64,000 nt of DNA, taken from Clostridium sp. BSD9I1. Its GTDB lineage: Bacteria > Bacillota > Clostridia > Clostridiales > Clostridiaceae. Below, in pieces: positions 34,475 to 41,152 of the stretch. The translations under genes and the position numbers were made by a program. Each line of letters begins with the position of its first letter. Position 1 is the first letter of the stretch. Where the stretch lies: assembly GCF_900185645.1 (NCBI RefSeq), contig NZ_FYAM01000024.1, positions 124,001 through 188,000 on the forward strand. Reading direction: 5' to 3'. Under the pieces are notes generated by a model. The model worked only from the letters and a program-made list of their open reading frames with translations. It had not been told where the DNA came from and ran no database searches.

Positions 34475-34492
34475 ACTATTACCTCCAAATAT

Positions 34493-34616
34493 TTAATTCT
34501 TTGCCCATCCTCCTGTAGACTTTCCTTCTCCAAATTCCCAAGCTGTAGATTTTAAATAGTTTTTATCTACTGTGTATGGGAGTAAAATTATTTACATATA
34601 AGATATTCTTTCTCAT
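34493..34616 (-). pseudogene. Possible small frameshifted gene
   Basis: A frame starting at ATG 34614-34616 stops after 17 codons. The +1 frame continues as PYTVDKNYLKSTAWEFGEGK and on to STGGWAKN before a stop at 34493. Removing one T from the TTTT near 34586 would join them into about 40 aa. There is no good Shine-Dalgarno site. It could be a decayed gene, a sequencing error or chance. Confidence 0.3.
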
Positions 34617-34636
34617 TTATTTTGCTAATCGTGAAA

Positions 34637-34837
34637 CTAAAACTTAAAAAAAATTTCATCTATTGTTGTATTAAAAATATCTTCTAATTTTTTAGCTGTC
34701 TCTAGAGAAACTTTCCTTCTTCCGTTCTCCATCATATTGTATGAACTTACTGATACTCTAAGCTTTTGTGCTACTTCTTCTTGGGTTAAATTATTATTTA
34801 ACCTGAAAAACTTCATTTTGTTGCTTATTCTAATCAC
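34637..34837 (-). CDS. Cro-like XRE regulator (first gene of the leftward early operon)
   Basis: 66 aa, only an HTH domain: FFRLNNNLTQEEVAQKLRVSVSSYNMMENGRRKVSLETAKKLEDIF. The GTG at 34835-34837 directly abuts GGAGG, so the real start may be a nearby ATT/ATA or the ATG at codon 8. It is transcribed divergently from the ImmR-like repressor across three operators, the position of Cro. Its promoter has TTGACT and TATAAT 17 bp apart. Confidence 0.85.
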   Translation of the reverse strand: MIRISNKMKFFRLNNNLTQEEVAQKLRVSVSSYNMMENGRRKVSLETAKKLEDIFNTTIDEIFFKF

Positions 34838-34872
34838 CTCCTGGTTTCACGTTTAGCAAACCTTATATTTTT

Positions 34873-34901
34873 ATTATACTTTCACACTTTGAGAAAGTCA
34901 A
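34873..34901 (-). promoter_or_regulatory. Leftward early promoter (PR-like)
   Basis: On the minus strand TTGACT (34896-34901) and TATAAT (34873-34878) are separated by exactly 17 bp. The 15-bp operator at 34881-34895 fills the spacer, so repressor binding would exclude RNA polymerase. Confidence 0.85.
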
Positions 34902-34981
34902 CATCTTTTTCACATTTTGTGAAAAATCCTTTTTTATTATTTATTTTAAACTATAATTATATTAAATTCACTAATTGTGAA
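34881..34981. promoter_or_regulatory. Three repressor operators TTCAC-N5-GTGAA
   Basis: O1 34881-34895 (one mismatch), O2 34909-34923 (perfect) and O3 34967-34981 (perfect). O1 lies inside the leftward promoter. O3 lies just after the TATAAT (34952-34957) of the rightward repressor promoter. The arrangement resembles a phage CI/Cro switch. Confidence 0.82.
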
Positions 34982-34993
34982 AGGGAGAGCTTT

Positions 34994-35356
34994 ATGGATA
35001 GTAATATTTTAGGTTTTAGAATTAAAAAATTAAGGGAAGATGCTAATATCAGTCAATTAGATTTAGCAAAGTATTTAAATATAGGTAATACTACATTATC
35101 CCAATATGAATCCGGAAAAAGAGTTCCTAGTGATTCTATAAAAAGGCAAATTGCTGAACATTTTAACGTTTCATTAGACTATTTGATGGGTTATTCTGAC
35201 ATAAAAGAACAAGCTGATAAAATCCTAAATAATAAAGAAACAACTATAGCTCTGCATAATGAAAATGGATATGATGAAAACCTTCCTCCTGAAGCTAAAA
35301 AAGAGCTTGAGGATTTTATTGAGTTTTTAAAACATAAGTATGGGAAGAACAAATAA
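34994..35356 (+). CDS. ImmR/CI-like phage repressor
   Basis: 120 aa from the ATG at 34994, with AAAGGGAGAG at correct distance; upstream in-frame codons are rejected. Residues 5-65 form the HTH: FRIKKLREDANISQLDLAKYLNIGNTTLSQYESGKRVPS. The short acidic C-terminal part (LPPEAKKELEDFIEFLKHKYGK) is like ImmR-type repressors and lacks a LexA-like self-cleavage domain. It would need an ImmA-type protease for inactivation, and one is encoded at 37107. It probably binds the three operators upstream of it. Confidence 0.85.
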   Translation: MDSNILGFRIKKLREDANISQLDLAKYLNIGNTTLSQYESGKRVPSDSIKRQIAEHFNVSLDYLMGYSDIKEQADKILNNKETTIALHNENGYDENLPPEAKKELEDFIEFLKHKYGKNK

Positions 35357-35379
35357 ATAATAAAAACAAAATGTAATTT

Positions 35380-35393
35380 AAAAGGGCCCTTTT
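35380..35393. terminator. Short palindrome after the repressor gene
   Basis: AAAAGGGCCCTTTT, a perfect 14-bp palindrome 24 bp past the stop. The stem is short; it is possibly a weak terminator. Confidence 0.35.
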
Positions 35394-35415
35394 ACTGTAC
35401 TATTATAAACTTGAA

Positions 35416-35431
35416 TATATGTACACATATA
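35416..35431. promoter_or_regulatory. Inverted repeat upstream of the 287-aa gene
   Basis: TATATGT and ACATATA separated by AC, 43 bp before the start codon. Position and symmetry suggest an operator. Confidence 0.4.
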
Positions 35432-35473
35432 GGGTTCTTATATTTAAATTTATTTTAGGGGGATATTATTTAA

Positions 35474-36337
35474 ATGAATATAAATAAAGATAATGAAAAA
35501 AACATGTCTATATATTTTTATGATATAAGATATAAAATATATGATGTGATGGAATGTGAATATAAACATACTCTTTCAGAGTGCTTTAAATATGCATTTA
35601 AGGAAAAGTCAGTATCATATAAAGATAAGATAATCGATATATATGATATTGATGATTTTTTTGTTTTTGGTAGTGTTGGCAAATATGAAAGTGAAATAAA
35701 ATTAGCTTTAACAAGACAAAGAAATCCTGAAACACTAGAAAAAAAAGACTATATGCCAGAAAATAGTAACAATAAGATAGAAAGTTTTACATACTTTTAT
35801 ATAGATTTCTTTCAAAACATAGTAGTTGTTTTAAAAAATGATGCTGCTCCGAGCATAAACTCTAGTTTATCAAAATACATCCTTTCTAAGTGCGTTTTCA
35901 TTGAATCTTTCGCCATTTATCAAAAACCAATTGATAATATAACTGATGAGTTAAACAGATATACTGAACTTTTGGGAATTTCTTTTGCGTATATCGGTAA
36001 TGATATACAATCTAGGATTCCATCTTATAGAGAGCTAAACTCTATTAGCAACGATAATCTAAAAAAAATCACTGTTAATTTGGAACTTGAAAATAGAATT
36101 GCAGATAAAGAATTTATTGAAAAGATAACTGAAAGTGAACTTGAAGGGTTCTGTTATTATAAAATAAGTGGGAAAACTACAGATAGTGAACTTATTGAGG
36201 CGCTAGATGTTGTAAAAAAAGTGTTAATTAAACGTGTGCCTGTCAAACTAACACTTAATGATATTAAAACACAACAAGTTATAAAAGATATTCTTAAAAA
36301 AGAATTATTTAACTATATAAATAGAAGTAAAAAATAA
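35474..36337 (+). CDS. Unknown 287-aa lysogeny-region protein
   Basis: No family recognised. Cytoplasmic, rich in Lys, Ile, Asp and Tyr. N-terminal half is beta-rich (IYFYDIRYKIYDVME, FTYFYIDFFQNIVVVLKN). The C-terminal half is helical, with a repeated (L/K)ITESEL-type pattern and KVLIKRVPVKLTLNDIK. It is co-directional with the repressor and lies where lysogens express cargo. Its 3' end overlaps the convergent membrane-protein gene by 33 bp. A role in exclusion of other phages is a guess from position. Confidence 0.6.
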   Translation: MNINKDNEKNMSIYFYDIRYKIYDVMECEYKHTLSECFKYAFKEKSVSYKDKIIDIYDIDDFFVFGSVGKYESEIKLALTRQRNPETLEKKDYMPENSNNKIESFTYFYIDFFQNIVVVLKNDAAPSINSSLSKYILSKCVFIESFAIYQKPIDNITDELNRYTELLGISFAYIGNDIQSRIPSYRELNSISNDNLKKITVNLELENRIADKEFIEKITESELEGFCYYKISGKTTDSELIEALDVVKKVLIKRVPVKLTLNDIKTQQVIKDILKKELFNYINRSKK

Positions 36338-36751
36338 GTTAACTGCTAAAATTATTGTATAGCAAATCCCTATAATAAAAAAATTTAAAGACAAAAATAT
36401 ATTCAACTCAAAAAAAGATAATACTAAAGAAATTGTCAAAAATATTTCTCCTAAAAATATACTTAAAAAATTTCTTTTTAAATAACCATATTCCTTAAGT
36501 AATTGTACATATTTTTTATTATCAGGTAATGCAATTAATATACTATGAGATGAAAAAAGAAAGCCCACTAATACTCCTGATACAGATACTATATTATTGT
36601 TCATAGATTGATTTACAGTAATTATATTTGGAATTTTAATTATTATATTAAATATTATACTTGTAACAATTGGATAGAAAACATAATTATATTTTCTTTG
36701 AAAGTTCACAAAAATCAACCATTTATTGTAAATTTTTTTATACATTCTCAT
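36305..36751 (-). CDS. Four-helix membrane protein in the lysogeny region
   Basis: 148 aa, ATG behind GAGGTG. Four predicted transmembrane segments (about 23-45, 53-73, 93-113 and 117-145), short loops, no enzymatic motif, basic N-terminus. It is the only minus-strand gene in the lysogeny arm and overlaps the end of the 287-aa gene tail to tail. It could be a superinfection-exclusion protein or the membrane partner of its neighbour. Not recognised. Confidence 0.6.
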   Translation of the reverse strand: MRMYKKIYNKWLIFVNFQRKYNYVFYPIVTSIIFNIIIKIPNIITVNQSMNNNIVSVSGVLVGFLFSSHSILIALPDNKKYVQLLKEYGYLKRNFLSIFLGEIFLTISLVLSFFELNIFLSLNFFIIGICYTIILAVNLFFTSIYIVK

Positions 36752-36813
36752 AATAGCACCTCATACAGTATATTACTTATTTATTATATATCATTTTAAG
36801 AAATTTTGATAAC

Positions 36814-36864
36814 ATATTAATAATATTTGACTAGCCTTGAAAACTAGATAAATATTATTAATAT
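36814..36864. repeat. Long inverted repeat in the divergent intergenic region
   Basis: ATATTAATAATATTT (36814-36828) is exactly inverted at 36850-36864. The 21-bp centre contains a nested CTAG/CTAG pair. It lies upstream of both the 4-TM gene and the ImmA-like gene, so a terminator role is unlikely. Confidence 0.7.
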
Positions 36865-37044
36865 CTACTTATGTATATTTTAAAATATCCGATAGACTCT
36901 CCCCTATTTTCTCTGTTACAAAGCAAAGCTTTTCATTTTTATTATATGCCTATTACATAAATTCTTTTTATTGCATTTCTTTGGCTCGCAATAGCAAGTT
37001 TCCATATAAAATTACCTCATATGTATAATTTTTCATTTTATATA
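36865..37044. other. Intergenic DNA left of the LexA box
   Basis: Part of a 355-bp gene-free stretch between the membrane-protein and ImmA-like genes. AT-rich with short inverted repeats. No gene or RNA family recognised. Confidence 0.4.
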
Positions 37045-37071
37045 GAACATACGTTCTGTTTATGATATAAT
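37045..37071 (+). promoter_or_regulatory. LexA (SOS) box and extended -10 promoter of the ImmA-like gene
   Basis: GAACATACGTTC (37045-37056) is a perfect palindrome fitting the Firmicute LexA/DinR box GAAC-N4-GTTC. TGATATAAT (37063-37071) is an extended -10 (TG-n-TATAAT). The box covers the -35 region, so LexA would block transcription until DNA damage. Confidence 0.8.
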
Positions 37072-37106
37072 TATACCATACTTTACATTATTAGGTGGTG
37101 CAAAAT

Positions 37107-37601
37107 ATGAAAAATTTAGAGCAAATATATGAAATTATTGAAGAAGAAGGGATACTACTAGAAGAAGTTAATTTAACATATAAGTATATAGAAGGTATCT
37201 ACTTAAAGTTACCAGGACTTCCCTCTACTATCGGAATTAATAAATCTATATGTAATAACTCTAAGAAGTTACTTTCTGTACTAGCTGAAGAGCTTGGGCA
37301 TCATTTTACCTCATTTGGAGACTTAACAACTGAATGTTTTACTTACTCTGATGAAATTAAATTATCAAAACAGGAGAAAAAAGCTCGCTTGTGGGCTGCT
37401 AACTTTTTAATATCAGATGAAGAATTTGTACAAGCATTAAGTTATGATATTACATCTTTATATGATTTGTCAGAACATTTTTATGTTACTGAGGAAATTA
37501 TAAGATACAAATTTTATTCTATATCCATTTGTGAGAAAAAATCTAATAATATAAATAAAATATTACTATATGCAAATAAAAGCTTTAGTTTTGATTGTTA
37601 A
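37107..37601 (+). CDS. ImmA/IrrE-family metallopeptidase (anti-repressor)
   Basis: 164 aa from the ATG at 37107, with TTAGGTGG upstream. The core SVLAEELGHHFTSFGD corresponds to the HExxH region, though the first His reads Glu, a variant I associate with phage members of this family. The downstream EKKARLWAANFLISDEEF helix is typical of ImmA. ImmA proteases cut ImmR-type repressors. The target here should be the repressor at 34994. Unlike ICEBs1, the two genes are separated by 1.75 kb of cargo, and this one has its own SOS promoter. Confidence 0.85.
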   Translation: MKNLEQIYEIIEEEGILLEEVNLTYKYIEGIYLKLPGLPSTIGINKSICNNSKKLLSVLAEELGHHFTSFGDLTTECFTYSDEIKLSKQEKKARLWAANFLISDEEFVQALSYDITSLYDLSEHFYVTEEIIRYKFYSISICEKKSNNINKILLYANKSFSFDC

Positions 37602-37728
37602 TAAATATTTTTGTTTTTATTATATATTTCTTGTTGTGAATTTTTTATTGACTTTAATAAATTCATTTGTTATTCTGTATACAGAAACCTATGAAAGTTA
37701 TTTTTACTTTTAAAATACAGATTCTACG

Positions 37729-37766
37729 AAACCCATACACTTGTGTATTGGGTTTTTATTTTTTTG
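37729..37766 (+). terminator. Terminator between the ImmA-like and recombinase genes
   Basis: AAACCCATACAC (37729-37740) pairs with GTGTATTGGGTTT around 37744-37756 with a one-base bulge, followed by TTATTTTTTT. It ends 15 bp before the recombinase start and insulates it from SOS-induced readthrough. Confidence 0.75.
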
Positions 37767-37781
37767 ATTAGGAGGAACTGT

Positions 37782-39254
37782 ATGTTAAAAGGAGTTACTT
37801 ATAATAGATTTAGCTCTACTATGCAGAGAGAAGAAAGCATAGATGCTCAAATAAGATTTAATCGTGAATATGCTAAAAGAAATAACATTGAAATAATAAA
37901 AGACTATTGTGATGAAGCTATGTCAGGTAAGACAGATGATAGACCAGCTTTTCAGCAAATGCTTAAAGATGCTAAGATGGGTTTATTTGATGTAGTAATA
38001 TGCCATAAAGTAGATAGATTTGCCAGGAATAGAATTGAATCTGCCATTAATAAATATAGCTTAAGGAAATGCAATATTAAGGTTGTATTTTCTGGACAAG
38101 CCATAGATGATTCTCCAGAGGGGCAACTCATGGAAGGTATATTAGAGTCCTTTGCTGAATATTATTCTCTTAACCTAGCTAAAGAAACTATGAAAGGGTT
38201 AAGGGAAAATGCTTATAAGTGCAGATTTAATGGTGGCTATGTGCCCTTTGGTTATTCTGTAGATCCAGTAACTAAGGCTTATATTATAAATGATAAAGAA
38301 GCTCCCTACGTTCAACTTATATTTAAGATGTACAATGATGGAGCTAAGTATCCACTTATAATAAGTACCTTAAAACAATTGGGTATAAAAACAAGGCATG
38401 GAAAAGACTTTACTTATGCAAGTATTCATGACCTGCTGTGTAATGAAAAATATGCTGGTGTTTACACCTTTAATAGAAGAGCATCTAGAAATATAGATGG
38501 TAAAAGAAATAATCGTTCTTATAAAGATGAAAGTGAAATTATAAGAATACCTGATGGAATACCACAAATTATAGATACTGAAACTTTCTTAATAACTCAA
38601 GAGCTGATGGTGCCTAAGAAACGCTCTACAAGAAAAGCTAAAGAGGTTTACTTACTAAGTGGACTTGTATTCTGTGGTGAATGTGAGAAGCCTTATTGCG
38701 GCAGCAGAAAGCATAATGGCTCTGGTAAGGTATATACTATGTATAGATGTAATGGTAGATGTAGTAATACTGAAGTAGATAAAGAGATTTTAGAGGAAAT
38801 TGTATTTCAAAAACTTATTGAAAATATCTTTAGCAGAAATGCACTGACATATTTAAGTAAAAAATTAAATAGCTATTTAAAAGGTAAAAAACAGCAGGAA
38901 AATAAGCAGCTTGAATTTTTGAAATCTAGAATTAATGAAATTACTTTTGAACAAAATAACATAATTTCAGCTATAGCTAAAGGATATGATCAGCCCATTT
39001 TTAACCAGAAACTTACTTCACTAGATGAAGAACTTAAAAAAATAAGATATGATTATGAAATAACTAAACTAAAATTAGATACTAAAGAAATTACTCCAGG
39101 AGAAATCGAAAAAAATCTTTTATCTCAAAGAGAACATGTATTAAATAGAAATATTATAGAAGTTAAAAATTTTATTTCAAGTTATGTAAATTCTGTTATA
39201 ATATATAAAGATGATATAGAGGTTAACTTGAAATACGATTCTATGCCGATATAA
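37782..39254 (+). CDS. Large serine recombinase (prophage integrase)
   Basis: 490 aa from the ATG at 37782, after TTAGGAGGAACTG; the longer frame begins inside the upstream terminator. Catalytic domain 1-150: YNRFSS with Ser11, DRFARNR, and GQAIDDSPEGQLMEGILESFAEYYS. The recombinase domain covers about 155-270. A zinc ribbon lies near 300-340 (CGECEKPYC, YRCNGRC), followed by a coiled coil and a C-terminal tail. The stop is 6 bp from the attR arm at 39261. It should catalyse attP x attB integration without host factors; excision would need a directionality factor, which I could not identify. Confidence 0.92.
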   Translation: MLKGVTYNRFSSTMQREESIDAQIRFNREYAKRNNIEIIKDYCDEAMSGKTDDRPAFQQMLKDAKMGLFDVVICHKVDRFARNRIESAINKYSLRKCNIKVVFSGQAIDDSPEGQLMEGILESFAEYYSLNLAKETMKGLRENAYKCRFNGGYVPFGYSVDPVTKAYIINDKEAPYVQLIFKMYNDGAKYPLIISTLKQLGIKTRHGKDFTYASIHDLLCNEKYAGVYTFNRRASRNIDGKRNNRSYKDESEIIRIPDGIPQIIDTETFLITQELMVPKKRSTRKAKEVYLLSGLVFCGECEKPYCGSRKHNGSGKVYTMYRCNGRCSNTEVDKEILEEIVFQKLIENIFSRNALTYLSKKLNSYLKGKKQQENKQLEFLKSRINEITFEQNNIISAIAKGYDQPIFNQKLTSLDEELKKIRYDYEITKLKLDTKEITPGEIEKNLLSQREHVLNRNIIEVKNFISSYVNSVIIYKDDIEVNLKYDSMPI

Positions 39255-39260
39255 AAAAGG

Positions 39261-39295
39261 TGCGGATACTAATTGTGTCACTCCTTCGGCACCAT
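39261..39295 (+). repeat. attR: phage arm and 13-bp core (right copy)
   Basis: TGCGGATACTAAT (39261-39273) is the inverse of 572-584. The core CCTTCGGCACCAT is at 39283-39295. Joined to the left arm it rebuilds a 46-bp palindromic attP. Confidence 0.82.
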
Positions 39296-39299
39296 AAAA

Positions 39300-39332
39300 A
39301 TCACTTTAGATTTAATCTAAAGTGATTTTTTA
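39300..39332 (+). terminator. Native tRNA-Leu terminator, displaced by the prophage
   Basis: ATCACTTTAGAT (39300-39311) pairs perfectly with ATCTAAAGTGAT (39315-39326), then T-run. It begins 5 bp after the attR core, so before integration it stood directly behind the tRNA. Confidence 0.8.
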
Positions 39333-39400
39333 TTTTACACAAGCAATACTTTTCTCATTATTAATAATCATATTTTTTATTACATTATTGATCTACTATA

Positions 39401-39772
39401 TTATAAAGTTTGCTTTATAGAATTAATTCTTATTTCTCCTGCTGCCCTTGCCCATGGATACTTCTGTTTAATTAAATCAAACTCTTTCCCTTCCTTTATA
39501 AAACACATGGTTCCATTGATTAAAAAACCTGTGCCTTGGCCTTGAAACCCTTGAACTTCTCTGCTTCCCATTGTAACTTCAACTTTATTATTTTTTTCTA
39601 TATTAGCTTCAGTTTCATTCATAAAACCAACAGGAAATAATACCTTGTTGTCATCAATAACTTGTATGTAACTGTTCCAAGTATTTACTAAATGTGCCTT
39701 ACCCTCTCCTTGTGTTGCAACGGCAACTACCCCCTCATATTTTAATACTTCTTTCATTTTTTCTGGAATCAT
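39401..39772 (-). CDS. Pyridoxamine 5'-phosphate oxidase-family FMN-binding protein
   Basis: 123 aa. A split beta-barrel typical of small PNPOx-like flavoproteins: PEKMKEVLKYEGVVAVATQGEGKAHLVNTWNSYIQV, then VLFPVGFMNETEANIEKNNKVEVTMGS. The family binds FMN and often acts on small electrophiles or haem; substrate unknown. First host gene right of the prophage. Confidence 0.85.
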   Translation of the reverse strand: MIPEKMKEVLKYEGVVAVATQGEGKAHLVNTWNSYIQVIDDNKVLFPVGFMNETEANIEKNNKVEVTMGSREVQGFQGQGTGFLINGTMCFIKEGKEFDLIKQKYPWARAAGEIRINSIKQTL

Positions 39773-39827
39773 ATTTATGCCTCCTTAATTATTCAATTTC
39801 ATAATATTTTCTTGCTATTTATATTTC

Positions 39828-39968
39828 TTATTTATTTTCTTTCCTTATTTCTTTATATTTTGACTTATTCTTATCTTCAGGATTTATATATTCGTAATCT
39901 CCCCTTTCATTTTTTCTAATTCCCAGTGAAGCCATTTGCTTTTGAGTAAAACTGCGTTTGTTAACCAT
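39828..39968 (-). CDS. Small hypothetical protein
   Basis: 46 aa, ATG at 39966-39968 behind AAGGGAGTAACTATA. Basic and hydrophilic (KRSFTQKQMASLGIRKNERGDYEYINPEDKNKSKY). Located just upstream of the flavoprotein gene. Not recognised. Confidence 0.5.
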   Translation of the reverse strand: MVNKRSFTQKQMASLGIRKNERGDYEYINPEDKNKSKYKEIRKENK

Positions 39969-40440
39969 TATAGTTACTCCCTTCTATAATCAAATTTAAT
40001 TTATATAAAAAACTTGTTAAAAATAGTTTTGCCTACAGTTAAGATTTAATTCTCGCTCTCCATTTATGAAGAAATATTCCAATAATATTTCTTCATAAAT
40101 AATGTTTAAAGTTTCAAAATATGGACATAATTAAGGTATAAAATAAATTGTCCCCGACCCCCTATAATATATAAAGGATAGACTAGACCCCTTTCTAGTT
40201 CTATCCTTTTGTATTTACAAAGTATAGATGAATTTTAGAAAATAACATTTCTTATATAGTTTATATCTTATTTACGCGTCCTGAAAAAAACTAATTTATG
40301 ACACAAATGCTAAGGAGGATAAATCTAAAAATTTATCCTCACATTAACAAACATATATCTATGCTTAAACAAAAAATCACATAAATTTCTTAACACACTG
40401 TTAATTTAATTATAAATACCTATGTGTTTGCTTTTTATCT
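39969..40440. other. Gene-free region with three strong hairpins
   Basis: No gene seen in 472 bp. Inverted repeats: 40062-40078 with 40084-40100 (17 bp, 5-nt loop); 40172-40212 (AAAGGATAGA arms with inner CTAGA); and 40315-40324 with 40331-40340 (10 bp). The second has a T-run on the plus strand. They may be terminators of flanking transcripts or a small RNA. Confidence 0.5.
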
Positions 40441-40875
40441 TCATTCCTCTTTCATAAACTTTCTCCAATCTCCATGTGGTACTTCTTCATGTCGATTTTT
40501 AAGTTCATATTCACTTTCTTCATTATACTTATAGGTATATGCTTTAACTTTTCCGCTTGTTCCTATAAGTTCTACTTCTAGTATAACACGATTATACTCA
40601 TTTTCATTATTATCCTCTCCATAATAATGTTCCATTTCATCCATTTCTTCTACTGTTTTTTCATAATCTTCTATAGTAACTAATTCCCCATAAACCCATT
40701 CATCACCATCAATCATTGCTGGATATCCTTTATTCGCCAAATGAAATAACTTTCCTTTTGTTTTAGCTTCATGCTTTGTTAAAACCTTTCCCTTCAAATA
40801 TATATCGTGATTATAAAATCCTTCTGATAAACTTCCATAAACAAACAATGGAAGTTTTTCCCTTGGCCCTAGCAT
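40441..40875 (-). CDS. Gamma-glutamylcyclotransferase-family protein
   Basis: 144 aa. The GGCT-like fold begins with LPLFVYGSLSEGFYN, containing the YGSL substrate loop, and continues with YPAMIDGDEWVYGELVTI. The catalytic Glu should lie in the MDEMEHYYGEDN block. Family members release 5-oxoproline from gamma-glutamyl compounds; exact substrate unknown. ATG behind GGGAGTGAG. Confidence 0.82.
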   Translation of the reverse strand: MLGPREKLPLFVYGSLSEGFYNHDIYLKGKVLTKHEAKTKGKLFHLANKGYPAMIDGDEWVYGELVTIEDYEKTVEEMDEMEHYYGEDNNENEYNRVILEVELIGTSGKVKAYTYKYNEESEYELKNRHEEVPHGDWRKFMKEE

Positions 40876-41066
40876 AATCTCACTCCCTCGATTCTTATAT
40901 ATTTATCATAAACTACTAATTTATTTTTCTCTAAATTTTATTGTTTATACCTAATCTTTAGTTCTATACTTAACTTTTCATTTTTAAAAATCCAGTCACT
41001 TTATCACTATTAATAAAAGTAATTAATATTAATATAAAAACAAAAATTACGAAGCAACTTTTAATT

Positions 41067-41102
41067 TATAGTTAATAGTGAATTCTTTATCTATTAACTA
41101 TA
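41067..41102 (-). terminator. Hairpin after the DUF4397 gene
   Basis: TATAGTTAATAG (41067-41078) pairs perfectly with CTATTAACTATA (41091-41102). It lies 50 bp downstream of the stop codon, with a weak T tail. Confidence 0.6.
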
Positions 41103-41152
41103 AGTAAATTACTTCGCAACCTTACTAGCCTATTTAGATACTAAATCAGCAG

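Larger units (their letters stand above)
574..39295. mobile_element. Complete siphovirus-type prophage, about 38.7 kb, in tRNA-Leu
   Basis: It is bounded by the 13-bp tRNA-derived repeats. It contains a full module set: integration and lysogeny, replication, late regulator, packaging, HK97-type head, long non-contractile tail with frameshift chaperone and tape measure, host-recognition esterases, and lysis. Nearly all genes run on the minus strand; the repressor-to-recombinase arm runs on the plus strand. No transposase or clear inactivating mutation was seen in the structural genes, so it may be inducible. Extra cargo sits at both ends: a Mrr-like nuclease, an FtsK-like pair and a beta-repeat protein at attL, and two unknown genes near attR. 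Confidence 0.93.

Noticed and set aside
34150..37740. ATTCTACGAAACCC shared at about 34162 and 37721
   Set aside because: A 14-bp match in AT-rich phage DNA. One copy is part of a terminator stem and no common context was found.
39261..39295. A second tRNA-Leu fragment at the right prophage end
   Set aside because: Only 13 bp match the tRNA 3' end. This is the att core, not a tRNA remnant or gene.
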